The notes below the pieces were generated by a model. It did no database searches. It was not told the origin of the DNA and saw nothing but the letters and a program-made list of their open reading frames with translations. A program made the translations under genes and the position numbers. Of a stretch of DNA of 45,995 bases, positions 35,060 through 44,107 are shown one piece after another. This stretch comes from Clostridiales bacterium (GTDB lineage Bacteria > Bacillota > Clostridia > Peptostreptococcales > NVVX01). The number at the start of each line of letters is the position of its first letter. Position 1 is the stretch's first letter. The DNA is taken from positions 1-45,995 of the forward strand of contig JAJOKP010000115.1 of the NCBI GenBank assembly GCA_021129775.1, written 5' to 3'.

Positions 35060-35707
35060 TTGTCGATGAAGGAAAGTAACGATTTTAAGGTTGCGCGTTA
35101 TGGTGTGTTAGGAGGCACATTTGATCCAATTCATAATGCACATCTCTTTGTAGCTGAATCTGTATTAGAAGAGTTGAATTTGGATAAAATAATATTTATT
35201 CCCTCGGGGATTCCGCCACATAAAGCAGATCATAAGATAACACGTGCAGATCACAGGCTTATGATGACTGCACTTGCAACAAATAGCAATGAGAGATTCT
35301 TTGTGTCACCAATGGAAGTAAACCGTGAGGGGAAATCGTATACGGTACATACAATGAGAGAATTAAGAGATGAGAATTTTAGCGCGGCTGAGTTCTATTT
35401 TATTATTGGAGCCGATGCATTCATTGAAATAGAAACATGGGCAATGTACGAAGAATTGTTGAAAATAACAAATTTCGTTGTTGTAACAAGATTAGGTAGC
35501 GATGATGAAGTGTTAGATAAGATAATTGAAAAATGCAAGCATGAATTTGGGGCGGATATTTATAAAGTCACGATTCCGAACTTAGAAATTTCTTCAACTG
35601 ATATAAGAAGCAGAGTAGAGCAAGGAAAGCGAGTAGAATATTTGATTCCTTCAGCTGTAGTCGAGTACATAAAAAAATACAATCTATATAGCTCATCTAC
35701 TAGCTAG
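35060..35707 (+). CDS. nadD: Nicotinate-nucleotide adenylyltransferase
   Basis: A 215-residue nucleotidyltransferase making deamido-NAD from nicotinate mononucleotide and ATP. It has GVLGGTFDPIHNAHL (phosphate-binding T/HxxH), IPSGIPPHK and the C-terminal ISSTDIRSRVEQG. TTG 35060 is chosen because AGGAGGG (35047-35053) is 6 bases away; ATG 35066 is nearly as good, and the open frame from 35033 would put the ribosome site inside the gene. In relatives obgE and yhbY precede and yqeK follows; here none is present, but rsfS and leuS follow. Confidence 0.93.
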   Translation: MSMKESNDFKVARYGVLGGTFDPIHNAHLFVAESVLEELNLDKIIFIPSGIPPHKADHKITRADHRLMMTALATNSNERFFVSPMEVNREGKSYTVHTMRELRDENFSAAEFYFIIGADAFIEIETWAMYEELLKITNFVVVTRLGSDDEVLDKIIEKCKHEFGADIYKVTIPNLEISSTDIRSRVEQGKRVEYLIPSAVVEYIKKYNLYSSSTS

Positions 35708-35846
35708 GAGCTAGCTCCACTTAGATAAAAGTAGCATCCTCACCTACGGAAACGTAGGATGGAGAAAAAGATAATACTTATGATGAAAGCATAAGGAGAA
35801 AATATGACTATAATTTTTCTAACAATAACTTATAGGGAGAGATTAA

Positions 35847-36209
35847 ATGGAAAAAACAATTTTGAATACGATAAGTCAAATAGTGAAGAACATTGATGAT
35901 AAATTAGGGAAAGACATTTGCGTACTTGACTTGACTAAGCTAAATGCAATTTGTGACTACTTTATTATAACTAGCGCATCTTCAACAAGACAAGTAAAAT
36001 CAATAGTAGACGGGCTTGAAGATAAGGAAAAAGAACACGACATGCAAATGCATCATAAAGAAGGTTACACCCTAGGAAGATGGGTATTATTAGACTATGG
36101 GCATATTGTGGTTCATGTTTTTCTAGAAGAAGAAAGGCAGTTTTACGGATTAGAAAACAACTGGAAAGATGCACTAGTTGTCGACATTACACAATTTGCT
36201 CAGTATTAA
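35847..36209 (+). CDS. rsfS: Ribosomal silencing factor RsfS
   Basis: A 120-residue RsfS/Iojap protein that binds L14 and blocks joining of the ribosomal subunits when nutrients are scarce. Markers are DICVLDLTKLNAICDYFIIT, SASSTRQVKSIVDG, GYTLGRWVLLDYGHIVVHVF and FYGLENNW. ATG 35847 follows AGGGAGAG. The 139-base gap from nadD contains the palindrome GGAGCTAGCTCC (35707-35718) and a small hairpin, CCTACGGAAACGTAGG (about 35739-35754), of unknown role. Confidence 0.94.
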   Translation: MEKTILNTISQIVKNIDDKLGKDICVLDLTKLNAICDYFIITSASSTRQVKSIVDGLEDKEKEHDMQMHHKEGYTLGRWVLLDYGHIVVHVFLEEERQFYGLENNWKDALVVDITQFAQY

Positions 36210-36226
36210 TTACTAAACCATAATAC

Positions 36227-36297
36227 TTGTCACTCTGAGCTTATTCGATTTACATGCTTGCTTAGCACGAGTATAGTCGAATGTGTCTCAGAGACAA
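36227..36297. repeat. Nested palindromic element with CTCTGAG/CTCAGAG ends
   Basis: TTGTCACTCTGAG (36227-36239) faces CTCAGAGACAA (36287-36297), and an inner ATTCGA (36243-36248) faces TCGAAT (36277-36282). The end sequence resembles dispersed GTCA(C/T)TCTGAGC-type repeats known from many bacteria. It lies between rsfS and the leucine T-box. Confidence 0.65.
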
Positions 36298-36333
36298 TGA
36301 GCCATAAAATATTTTTGGAGGATAGGAGTATTA

Positions 36334-36512
36334 AATAGTGATGCTTTTTCAGAGAGTCGGGGTTTGCTAGGAACCGACAAAGTAGCTATTGAACTTACCT
36401 AAATATTCTTTCACAGGATGGAATCCTTTAAAATCCAGTAAGTGGACTTTCAGTCAATTAGGGTGGTACCGCGGGTTAAACTCGTCCCTAGGCGGCGTGG
36501 GAGTTTTTTGTT
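36334..36512 (+). promoter_or_regulatory. T-box riboswitch controlling leuS
   Basis: The conserved T-box core AGGGTGGTACCGCGGG is at 36460-36475. A stem I region with AGAGAGTCGG and a GAACTTACC specifier loop (a CUU leucine codon is likely) precede it. A terminator stem (AACTC...GGGAGTT) and T6 at 36504-36509 follow, then leuS. Uncharged leucyl tRNA should stabilise the antiterminator and turn on leuS. The stem I start is approximate. Confidence 0.92.
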
Positions 36513-36555
36513 TGTTTTGTGCTATGCAAGAGAAAAATAATAAGAGGTGAAGTTG

Positions 36556-39024
36556 ATGAATAAGTATAATTTTAAAGAAATTGAAGAGAAATGGCAAAAA
36601 GTGTGGCTTGAAAACAGTGCTTTTAGTACAGAGGAAGACAGTGAAAAACCAAAGTTCTACATGTTAGAAATGTTTTTGTACCCTTCTGGGAAAATCCACA
36701 TGGGACATGTAAGAAATTACTCGATCGGTGATGTTGTAGCGAGGTTTAAGAGAATGAAAGGTTTTAATGTATTACACCCAACAGGTGCTGATGCATTTGG
36801 TCTACCTGCAGAAAATGCTGCAATTCAACATGGAGCAAGTCCCGACTTTTGGACCAGAAATAATATGACTGAAATGAAAAAACAACTTAAAGCATTAGGT
36901 TTTAGCTACGATTGGGACAGGGAAGTATCAACATGTGATGTCGATTATTACAAGTGGACTCAGTGGATATTTCTACAGTTTTATAATAGTGGGTTAGCAT
37001 ATAAAAAAGAATCGCGGGTAAATTGGTGCACTTCATGTGAAACAGTTTTAGCTAATGAGCAAGTTGTAAATGGATTGTGCGAAAGATGTGACTCTCAAGT
37101 TGAGAAAAAAGAACTGAGCCAGTGGTATTTTAAAATTACCAAATATGCTAGCAGGTTGTTAGATGATTTAGAATTACTAGACGGATGGCCAGAAAAAGTA
37201 AAGATAATGCAGAAAAACTGGATTGGCAGAAGTGAAGGAGCAGATATAGGGTTTAAAATTGAAAACTTCGATGAGAGATTAAGAGTTTTCACGACGCGAC
37301 CAGACACCCTATTTGGAGCTACTTATATGGTACTTGCTCCTGAACATCCTTATGTCAAGGATTTAGTATTAGGAACTGAGTATGAAGAAGTTGCAAACAA
37401 ATTTATTCATAAACTTGAGCATATGTCAGACATTGATCGAACATCAACAGAAACAGAAAAAGAAGGTGTTTTTTTAGGGCGTTACTGTATAAATCCTTTA
37501 TCAGGCGAGAAAATGCCTATATTTATTGCAAACTATGTATTAGCAGACTATGGAACAGGTGCTGTTATGGCTGTTCCTGCGCATGATCAAAGGGATTTGG
37601 ATTTTGCAAGAAAGTATGATATTAAAGTGTTGTCAGTAATTAGACCGAGTGACCAATCAAACGATTTTGTTGTTACTGATGAAGCTTTTGTTGGCTCTGG
37701 GATAATGATTAATTCGGGAGAGTATAATGGGAAGTTAAGTAAAATCGCATTCCACGAGATAGTCAGTAAATTAGAAGAAAAGGAAGCTGGCAAGAAATCT
37801 ATAAACTATAGATTGAGAGACTGGTTGATTTCAAGACAGAGATATTGGGGAGCTCCAATACCAATTGTTTATTGCGATGATTGTGGGATAATTCCAGTAA
37901 AAGAAGAAGATTTGCCTGTAGAACTACCTATCAACGTTGAATTTTCAGGGAAAGGGTCTTCACCACTAGAATCAAACAAAGAATTTGTAGAAGTCGATTG
38001 CCCTAAATGTGGTAAAAGTGCAAGAAGAGAAACAGATACAATGGACACTTTTGTAGATTCGTCATGGTATTTTTTAAGATTTACTGATTCGAAAAACGCA
38101 TCTTTGCCATTTTCAAAAGAAATAGCCGATAAATGGATGCCAGTAGATCAATATATTGGTGGCGTAGAACATGCAATACTACATCTGCTATATGCAAGAT
38201 TTTTCACAAAAGCGATGAAAGACTTAAATCTTTTAGAAGCGAATGAACCATTTACAAATCTCTTGACACAAGGGATGGTCCTAAAAGATGGAGCGAAAAT
38301 GTCAAAATCGAAAGGTAATGTTGTAAGTCCTGATGAATTAATATATAAATACGGAGCTGATACAATAAGACTGTTTGTTTTGTTTGCAGCCCCACCAGAA
38401 AGGGATTTGGAATGGAGCGAGTTAGGAGTTGAAGGAGCACATAGATTTTTAAATAGAGTATGGAGATTGGTTGAAGAAGTTATTTCTTTAAGAAAGAGTG
38501 AGAATTGCACAAGTGATATAAGCAACAGTAAACCTCTTAAATATAAAATCAATAATACAATAAAAAGAGTAACTGAAGATATTGAGAAGCGTTTTAATTT
38601 TAATACCGCAATTAGTGCTATAATGGAATTAGTGAATGAATTATATAAATATAAAGAAAATGATGAGAAAAAAATGAACACAGAGCTTCTTGTTGAGGGA
38701 GTACATACTACAGTAGCTTTGTTAGCTCCATTTGCTCCGCATATTACTGAAGAACTTTGGAGAATGCTAGGGAATGATAGTAGCGTTCACGATTTAGATT
38801 GGCTTAACTATGATGAAAAAGCGTTAGTTAAAGATGAGGTTGAAATAGTACTTCAGGTAAACGGTAAGTCTAAAGCTAGAATAATGACTCCAACGGATTT
38901 AGGCGTAAATGAGATTGAGAGTATTGCCTTGGCGGATACTAAAATAAGGAGCATAGTAGAGGGGAAAACAATTGTTAAGGTGATAGTAGTGCCTAAAAAA
39001 CTAGTAAATATTGTTGTTAAGTAG
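36556..39024 (+). CDS. leuS: Leucine--tRNA ligase
   Basis: A class I tRNA synthetase of 822 residues. It has the HIGH-type motif in [19 protein letters not shown], a zinc-ribbon-like CTSCETV...CERCDSQV, the CP1 editing domain ([20 protein letters not shown]) and the KMSKS loop in [16 protein letters not shown] near residue 580. ATG 36556 is chosen because AGAGGTG (36543-36549) is 6 bases upstream; the GTG at 36547 overlaps that site. It is regulated by the T-box leader directly upstream. Confidence 0.96.
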   Translation: MNKYNFKEIEEKWQKVWLENSAFSTEEDSEKPKFYMLEMFLYPSGKIHMGHVRNYSIGDVVARFKRMKGFNVLHPTGADAFGLPAENAAIQHGASPDFWTRNNMTEMKKQLKALGFSYDWDREVSTCDVDYYKWTQWIFLQFYNSGLAYKKESRVNWCTSCETVLANEQVVNGLCERCDSQVEKKELSQWYFKITKYASRLLDDLELLDGWPEKVKIMQKNWIGRSEGADIGFKIENFDERLRVFTTRPDTLFGATYMVLAPEHPYVKDLVLGTEYEEVANKFIHKLEHMSDIDRTSTETEKEGVFLGRYCINPLSGEKMPIFIANYVLADYGTGAVMAVPAHDQRDLDFARKYDIKVLSVIRPSDQSNDFVVTDEAFVGSGIMINSGEYNGKLSKIAFHEIVSKLEEKEAGKKSINYRLRDWLISRQRYWGAPIPIVYCDDCGIIPVKEEDLPVELPINVEFSGKGSSPLESNKEFVEVDCPKCGKSARRETDTMDTFVDSSWYFLRFTDSKNASLPFSKEIADKWMPVDQYIGGVEHAILHLLYARFFTKAMKDLNLLEANEPFTNLLTQGMVLKDGAKMSKSKGNVVSPDELIYKYGADTIRLFVLFAAPPERDLEWSELGVEGAHRFLNRVWRLVEEVISLRKSENCTSDISNSKPLKYKINNTIKRVTEDIEKRFNFNTAISAIMELVNELYKYKENDEKKMNTELLVEGVHTTVALLAPFAPHITEELWRMLGNDSSVHDLDWLNYDEKALVKDEVEIVLQVNGKSKARIMTPTDLGVNEIESIALADTKIRSIVEGKTIVKVIVVPKKLVNIVVK

Positions 39025-39105
39025 AATACGAGGAATATTGAAAAAGAATATTTGACTTCAAAGTGAATTAAAAGTAAGCCAAATAATTGTGGGGGGAGTG
39101 GTAAG

Positions 39106-39741
39106 ATGCATGGAGTTTTAGCAAAAATGGTGCCGATTGTAGAAGGTATAGCTAAAACATATGGGAGCAATTGCGAAGTTGTTTTGCACGAAGTAGTTGA
39201 TTCTAAAATGTCAATAATAGCAATTTACAATGGGCATGTAACGGGAAGGAGTATTGGCAGCCCAATGCTTGGGATTGGGAAAAAGAATGTTTCAAATAAA
39301 AGCAGAACAGAGGATATTTTTAACTATAGAAATGTAACATCCGATGGGAAAGTACTAAAATCATCAACAATGTTCATTAAAGACGAAGAGGATAAAGTAA
39401 TAGGTTGTCTATGCATAAATATAGACATATCGTCATTAATAGTTGTACAAAACACAATTACCGATTTAGTTTGTACTGATAAGAGAATGGAAAAGAAACT
39501 TGAAAACATTGCATCTACCGATGTAAAGGATATTTTAAAGAACATTGTTGAACAAACACTTAGTATTGAGGGAAAACCCGCGAAGTACATGAAGAAAGAG
39601 GAGAAAATTGATATTGTTAGAAAACTAGATAAACAAGGAGCTTTTCTTATAAAAGGTGCAATCGACTACGTTTCAGAAGTACTATGTGTTTCTAGATTTA
39701 CAGTATATAATTATTTAGATGAAATAAAGAATGCGAAGTGA
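39106..39741 (+). CDS. YheO-type PAS/helix-turn-helix transcriptional regulator (DauR-like)
   Basis: A 211-residue regulator. Residues 1-120 match the YheO-like PAS domain (AKTYGSNCEVVLHEVVDSKM, GRSIGSPMLGIGKKN, VIGCLCINIDISSL). The C-terminus is a helix-turn-helix of the same family (KLDKQGAFLIKGAIDYVSEV, LCVSRFTVYNYLDEIK). In characterised relatives it controls amino-acid metabolism. ATG 39106 follows GGGGGGAG. Neighbours give no clue to its target. The 81-base gap after leuS holds only a weak AATATT dyad. Confidence 0.88.
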   Translation: MHGVLAKMVPIVEGIAKTYGSNCEVVLHEVVDSKMSIIAIYNGHVTGRSIGSPMLGIGKKNVSNKSRTEDIFNYRNVTSDGKVLKSSTMFIKDEEDKVIGCLCINIDISSLIVVQNTITDLVCTDKRMEKKLENIASTDVKDILKNIVEQTLSIEGKPAKYMKKEEKIDIVRKLDKQGAFLIKGAIDYVSEVLCVSRFTVYNYLDEIKNAK

Positions 39742-39778
39742 AATACAAATATACACACAAGTGAGAATTGAGAATGAA

Positions 39779-39935
39779 AAAAGTTGGTCAGTTGATCAGT
39801 TGGAAAGTTGGTAAGGAAAAGATAAAGGGAAAGAGAAAGGACAAGACAAAAGATAATTGAGAATTGAGAATTGAGAATTGAGAATGGAAAAGAACAAGAG
39901 GCAAAGACCTGTAGGGGCTCCCCTCGTGGGTGCCC
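39779..39935. repeat. Intergenic repeat, copy B, with GAGAATT tandem run
   Basis: AGTTGGTCAGTTGATCAGTT-type units (39782-39812) and AAGGAAAAG are followed by a 7-base tandem GAGAATT repeated four to five times (about 39858-39886), then CCTGTAGGGGCTCCCCTCGT (39908 on) and GGGTGCCC, which can pair with GGGCTCCC. Its order and core match copy A at 34808. It fills the gap between the YheO-type regulator and the adenosyltransferase gene. Confidence 0.75.
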
Positions 39936-39966
39936 TAAACGAAAAGTAAAGAGAAAAGAGGCGCTT

Positions 39967-40482
39967 ATGAAAAAAGGATATGTACAAATCTACACTGGTA
40001 ATGGAAAAGGAAAAACTACAGCATCATTAGGTTTAGCACTTAGAGCTGTATGTGCAGGGAAAAAAGTTTATATGGGGCAGTTTATTAAAGGCATGAAATA
40101 CAGTGAAGTAAAAGCAGAAGAATTGTTACCTAATTTTAGAATTGAGCAATTAGGAAGAAATTGCTTTATTACGAAAGACCCAGAGCAAGCTGACTATGAT
40201 GCTGCAAAGGAAGGGTTAAACAAATGCGCAGAGAAAATGTCTTCTGGAGAATACGATGTGGTAATAATGGATGAACTAAACATTGCACTATACTATAAAC
40301 TATTTTCTGTGGATGAAGTTATAGACATTATTAATGCGAGGGCTGAGCATGTCGAAGTTATAATTACTGGAAGATATGCACCTGATAAGTTAGTTGAATT
40401 TGCAGACCTAGTAACAGAAATGAAAGAGATAAAGCATTATTATACAGCTGGTGTTCAAGCAAGAGTAGGAATTGAAAAATAA
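39967..40482 (+). CDS. cobO: Cob(I)yrinic acid a,c-diamide adenosyltransferase
   Basis: A 171-residue P-loop enzyme of the BtuR/CobO family, adding the adenosyl group to corrinoids. It reads YVQIYTGNGKGKTTASLGLA with the phosphate loop, then VYMGQFIKGMKYSE, VVIMDELNIALYYKL and VIITGRYAPDKLVEFADLVT. ATG 39967 is the first start of the recognisable domain; the upstream frame runs through repeat DNA. The ribosome site (AAAGAGGCG) is moderate. No other cobalamin gene is near, so it probably serves salvaged corrinoids, for example for the B12-binding radical SAM protein. Confidence 0.92.
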   Translation: MKKGYVQIYTGNGKGKTTASLGLALRAVCAGKKVYMGQFIKGMKYSEVKAEELLPNFRIEQLGRNCFITKDPEQADYDAAKEGLNKCAEKMSSGEYDVVIMDELNIALYYKLFSVDEVIDIINARAEHVEVIITGRYAPDKLVEFADLVTEMKEIKHYYTAGVQARVGIEK

Positions 40483-40523
40483 AAGAGAATGAAGTATAAT
40501 ATAAATAAATAGGAGGTAGCTAA

Positions 40524-40922
40524 ATGTTAGAAAAAACATATATTATGGTAAAGCCAGACGGCGTAAAAAGAGGCTTAGTTGGAGAAATAATAAGAAGGAT
40601 TGAAACAAAGGGATACAAAATAGTTGAACTTAGATTAATGAGACCAAGTAGGGAATTAGTTATGAAACACTATGATGTGCATAAAGATAAACCTTTTTTT
40701 GGAGAACTTGTAGATTTCATTTCCGATTCAGAAGTTGTAGGAATGGTCGTAGAAGGTGAAGACGTGATAACAGTTCTAAGAAATATGATTGGAGACAAAA
40801 ACCCTGCAATAGCAACTTCTGGAACAATTAGAGGAGATTACGCCAATAGCCTAACAAAAAATATTATCCATGGCTCTGACAGCACGGAGACGGCAAAAAG
40901 AGAAATCAAAATCTGGTTTTAA
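40524..40922 (+). CDS. ndk: Nucleoside-diphosphate kinase
   Basis: A 132-residue enzyme exchanging phosphate between nucleoside tri- and diphosphates. It has TYIMVKPDGVKRGLVGEIIR, KDKPFFGELVDFI and the active histidine in NIIHGSDSTETAKREI. ATG 40524 follows AGGAGGTAGC. A TATAAT at about 40496 lies upstream but no good -35 is visible. A short CTCTAG/CTAGAG dyad follows at 40927-40946. Confidence 0.96.
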   Translation: MLEKTYIMVKPDGVKRGLVGEIIRRIETKGYKIVELRLMRPSRELVMKHYDVHKDKPFFGELVDFISDSEVVGMVVEGEDVITVLRNMIGDKNPAIATSGTIRGDYANSLTKNIIHGSDSTETAKREIKIWF

Positions 40923-40981
40923 TAGGCTCTAGTTTAGAACCTAGAGTTGATAAACATTTAAAAATGAAAGGAGAGATCATT

Positions 40982-41773
40982 TTGAAAGCACATGAAGTAG
41001 ATTTTAAACTATTTGGTGACGACATGCAGTTTGTGGAAATTGAAATTGACCCACAAGAGAGTGTATTAGCAGAAGCAGGTACAATGATGTATATGGAGCA
41101 AGGCATTGAAATGGAAACAATATTTGGTGACGGATCAGGCGATGGGTCAGGAGGCTTAATGGGCAAATTGCTGGGGGCTGGCAAAAGACTAGTTACAGGT
41201 GAAAGTTTGTTTATGACTGTTTTCACCAACGGAGGAAGAGGAAAAAGCAAAGTAGCATTCGCTGCTTCATATCCTGGTAAGATAATTCCTATTGATTTAC
41301 GGGATGTCAATGGGAAATTGGTTTGCCAAAAAGATGCTTTTCTTTGTGCGGCAAAAGGAGTATCTATTGGTATAGAGTTTCAAAAGAAATTAGGCGTTGG
41401 TTTATTCGGGAGAGAGGGCTTCATTATGCAAAAACTTGAAGGGGATGGATTAGTTTTTGTACATGCAGGAGGAACAATAATAGAAAAAGAACTCGCAAGA
41501 GGAGAATCATTAAGGATTGATACTGGTTGTGTAGTAGCATACACAAAAACAGTTGATTTCGATGTTCAAATGGTTAGAGGAGTAAAGAGCGCATTATTTG
41601 GAGGAGAAGGACTCTTTTTCGCAACTCTTACAGGTCCAGGCAAAGTGTGGCTTCAATCCCTGCCATTTAGTCGTTTAGCAGACAGAATTGGTAAAGAAGC
41701 AATGAATACAGGAAGTGGAAAAGGTGAAAGTAGTGTTCTTGGTGGTTTAGGTGATGTGTTAGGTGGGAGATAA
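40982..41773 (+). CDS. TIGR00266/AIM24 family protein
   Basis: A 263-residue protein beginning MKAHEVDFKLFGDDMQFVEI. It has the family marks DPQESVLAEAGTMMYMEQGI, a glycine-rich GDGSGDGSGGLMGKLLGAGK segment and a C-terminal FATLTGPGKVWLQSLPFSRL. The fold is a tryptophan-RNA-attenuator-like double beta-sandwich of unknown function. TTG 40982 is chosen, as GAAAGGAGAG (40965-40974) lies 7 bases upstream, while the ATG at 40964 overlaps it. The following radical SAM gene starts 3 bases after the stop. Confidence 0.9.
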   Translation: MKAHEVDFKLFGDDMQFVEIEIDPQESVLAEAGTMMYMEQGIEMETIFGDGSGDGSGGLMGKLLGAGKRLVTGESLFMTVFTNGGRGKSKVAFAASYPGKIIPIDLRDVNGKLVCQKDAFLCAAKGVSIGIEFQKKLGVGLFGREGFIMQKLEGDGLVFVHAGGTIIEKELARGESLRIDTGCVVAYTKTVDFDVQMVRGVKSALFGGEGLFFATLTGPGKVWLQSLPFSRLADRIGKEAMNTGSGKGESSVLGGLGDVLGGR

Positions 41774-41776
41774 ACA

Positions 41777-42646
41777 GTGAACTACGAAGGTGCAGTTTAC
41801 AGACCACCTAGTGAAGCGAGAAGCCTGATTATTCAGGTGACGATTGGTTGTTCACATAACAAATGTACGTTTTGCTATATGTATAAAAACAAGCAATTTA
41901 GAGTGCGAAAAATTGAAGATATTAAAAATGACTTAGATGAATCAAGGATACAATACAGAGAAGTAAAGAGGATATTTTTAGCAGATGGAGATGCGTTAGC
42001 ATTAAAGACAGATAAACTAAAAGAGATATTAGAGTATATTAAATTGATATTCCCAGAATGCGAAAGAGTAGGAATTTACACCTCACCTCAGAACATTTTA
42101 CGAAAATCCGTGGACGACCTTGTTTTGCTATCAAGTTTAGGATTAGGCATTGCGTACTTAGGACTTGAATCTGGGAGCGACACAGTTTTAGAAAATGTCA
42201 AAAAAGGTGTGACTTCTTCCGACATGATAGAAGCAGGTAAAAAGGTTGTTAAGGCAGGCATCAAACTTTCAATTATGGTAATATCAGGTCTTGGTGGTAG
42301 AGAACTATGGAAGAAACATGCAGTTGAGTCGGCAAGAATACTAAATGAGATTAAACCAAATTATATTGGACTTCTCACTTTGCTAGTAGAGCCTGAAACT
42401 GAAATGTTTAAACAAATCCAAGCAGGTGAATTTCAGTTGCTAAAAGCAAAAGAAGTGTTATTAGAAACGAAGGAGTTACTAAATCGTCTAACTGTAGATG
42501 GTTGTACATTTAGAAGCAACCACGCTTCAAACTATTTAAATTTAGCTGGGGAATTGAATGAGGATAAAGAAAGGCTCTTAAAGCAAATTGATGATGCCCT
42601 CTCATGGAAATTTGGAACGAAGGATGAGATGTACAGAAGATTATGA
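41777..42646 (+). CDS. Radical SAM protein, CX4CX2C subfamily
   Basis: A 289-residue radical SAM protein. The cluster motif is CSHNKCTFCYMY, that is CX4CX2C rather than CX3CX2C. It is followed by RIFLADGDALALKTDKL, GIAYLGLESGSDTVLENVKK and LVEPETEMFKQI. This subfamily (Elp3/HemN-like barrel) is widespread in Clostridia with unknown substrate. It starts at GTG 41777, 3 bases after the TIGR00266 gene, with GGTGGGAG as ribosome site, so the two are coupled. Confidence 0.88.
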   Translation: MNYEGAVYRPPSEARSLIIQVTIGCSHNKCTFCYMYKNKQFRVRKIEDIKNDLDESRIQYREVKRIFLADGDALALKTDKLKEILEYIKLIFPECERVGIYTSPQNILRKSVDDLVLLSSLGLGIAYLGLESGSDTVLENVKKGVTSSDMIEAGKKVVKAGIKLSIMVISGLGGRELWKKHAVESARILNEIKPNYIGLLTLLVEPETEMFKQIQAGEFQLLKAKEVLLETKELLNRLTVDGCTFRSNHASNYLNLAGELNEDKERLLKQIDDALSWKFGTKDEMYRRL

Positions 42647-42688
42647 ACTAGAAATAATAGGCATATTATCGTCGTTTCCAGAAGACTC

Positions 42689-42717
42689 TTGACACTACTC
42701 ATAGAATAAAATAAGAT
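42689..42717 (+). promoter_or_regulatory. Promoter-like sequence for the two-component genes
   Basis: A perfect -35 TTGACA (42689-42694), a 17-base spacer and TAAGAT (42712-42717) precede the response regulator by about 85 bases. The -10 box lies inside the left arm of the hairpin at 42708-42738. Confidence 0.5.
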
Positions 42718-42738
42718 GCAATTATAGCATCTTATTTT
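42708..42738 (+). terminator. 12-bp perfect hairpin after the radical SAM gene
   Basis: AAAATAAGATGC (42708-42719) pairs perfectly with GCATCTTATTTT (42727-42738) around a 7-base loop. The right arm ends in four T. It probably terminates the ndk-side transcripts; it also overlaps the promoter-like sequence for the next gene. Confidence 0.55.
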
Positions 42739-42800
42739 AATATATTCAATGAAATAGGATTATGATAGGCGAGTGATTCTTTTTATTAGGGGGACTTGAA

Positions 42801-43475
42801 ATGTACAAGATACTAATAGTTGAAGACGATAAAGCAATAGCTTCTATTCTTTGTGACAAACCAAATAAATGGGGACCAGAGTCACACAAAGTAAATGATT
42901 TTGAAAACGTGTTACTAGAATTTACTAAAATAAAACCACAACTAGTATTAGTGGATATTAATCTGCCTTATTATGATGGTTTTTATTGGTGTGAGAAAAT
43001 TAGAAAGATATCTAATATACCAATAGTTTTTATATCGTCAAGAGCAGAAGATTCAGATAAAATAAGAGCAATTACAGGTGGGGGAGACGACTATATAGAA
43101 AAACCATTTTCCGCAGATGTGTTACTTGCAAAGGTATTGGCAACTCTTAGGCGTGCTTATTCGTACAGTGATAGTGATTATAATATTATATCGCATGAGA
43201 AATTTTTTCTGGATTTAGAAAAAGCTATTGTAACTTATGATGATACCGAGATTTCGTTAACGAGAAACGAATGTATAATTCTCTCTTTGCTAATAAAAGC
43301 AGCGGGTAAAATTGTTAGCAGAACAAAGTTTATAAAGTCATTATGGGAAGATGATAATTTTATTGACGAGAACACATTAACTGTTAATCTTAATAGATTA
43401 AGAAAAAAGCTAAAACAAATTAAAGATGCTGATGTAATTGAAACGGTTAAAGGAAAGGGATATAAACTATTATGA
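42801..43475 (+). CDS. Response regulator, OmpR family (BceR-like)
   Basis: A 224-residue protein. The receiver domain (1-115) has the acidic pocket VEDDK, the phospho-acceptor in LVLVDINLPYYDG and the lysine in YIEKPF. A winged-helix DNA-binding domain follows (about 130-224, LTRNECIILSLLIKAAGKIV; TVNLNRLRKKLK). The sequence CDKPNKWGPESHKV after residue 18 departs slightly from the usual receiver helix. It overlaps the kinase gene by ATGA. It should control the neighbouring Bce-type transporter in answer to cell-wall-active peptides. It is intact although its partners are not. Confidence 0.9.
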   Translation: MYKILIVEDDKAIASILCDKPNKWGPESHKVNDFENVLLEFTKIKPQLVLVDINLPYYDGFYWCEKIRKISNIPIVFISSRAEDSDKIRAITGGGDDYIEKPFSADVLLAKVLATLRRAYSYSDSDYNIISHEKFFLDLEKAIVTYDDTEISLTRNECIILSLLIKAAGKIVSRTKFIKSLWEDDNFIDENTLTVNLNRLRKKLKQIKDADVIETVKGKGYKLL

Positions 43476-44107
43476 GTGTGAGAAAGTACATAAAAGAGAG
43501 ATGGTATTTATTTTTAGTAGTTTTGTTTGCGTTTATATTTTCTTTTTCAGTATATTTACTTGACGAAAGATTGATTTCAAACCAAAATATTGAATATATT
43601 TTTTTAGGGTTACTGCTATCGTTTGTTTTTTATGTGAGTATTGATTTTTTTGTCTTAAATCATAGGGTGAAGAATTTGAGCAAATATATAAAGAATGGTG
43701 GTACAGAAAATATAGGATTTGGTTATCCTACTGATATTTTGATTGCAGAAGATGTTAATTTTCTGGCGAACAAGTTTAATGTATATAGAGCGAAAATAGC
43801 TTCTGACTCTGCTGATGAATTAGATTTTGCGACAAAATGGGTGCATGATGTGAAAACACCTATTTCTGCAATGATGTTAATTATTGAAAGTGAAGACATT
43901 GAAAAAGAACGGTTAGAAATGGAACTATTATCGGTCGAACAAAATATTCAAAAGGTACTATTTCATATTAAATCAAAAAGTTTTTATGACGATTATAAAA
44001 TTAGAGAAGTAAGTATAAGAGATTTAATAACACCTACATTAAAAAAACATGTAAGTTTTTTTGCGTATAAAAAATATCACTCGTGCTTGATAAAGATAAT
44101 TATATAG
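43472..44107 (+). CDS. BceS-like sensor histidine kinase, N-terminal part (frameshifted)
   Basis: The first 211 codons of an intramembrane-sensing kinase. Two membrane helices (WYLFLVVLFAFIFSFSVYLL and EYIFLGLLLSFVFYVSIDFF) flank almost no external loop, followed by the H-box FATKWVHDVKTPISAMMLII. The frame fails in the A6 run at about 44069-44074 and ends at TAG 44105. One more A would restore the frame into the ATP-binding domain encoded at 44071-44469. As it stands the product has the phospho-accepting histidine but no kinase domain. Confidence 0.82.
   Translation: MSVRKYIKERWYLFLVVLFAFIFSFSVYLLDERLISNQNIEYIFLGLLLSFVFYVSIDFFVLNHRVKNLSKYIKNGGTENIGFGYPTDILIAEDVNFLANKFNVYRAKIASDSADELDFATKWVHDVKTPISAMMLIIESEDIEKERLEMELLSVEQNIQKVLFHIKSKSFYDDYKIREVSIRDLITPTLKKHVSFFAYKKYHSCLIKIII

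Noticed and set aside
35739-35754. Riboswitch before rsfS
   Set aside because: Only one small CCTACG-GAAA-CGTAGG hairpin is visible; no known aptamer core could be recognised.
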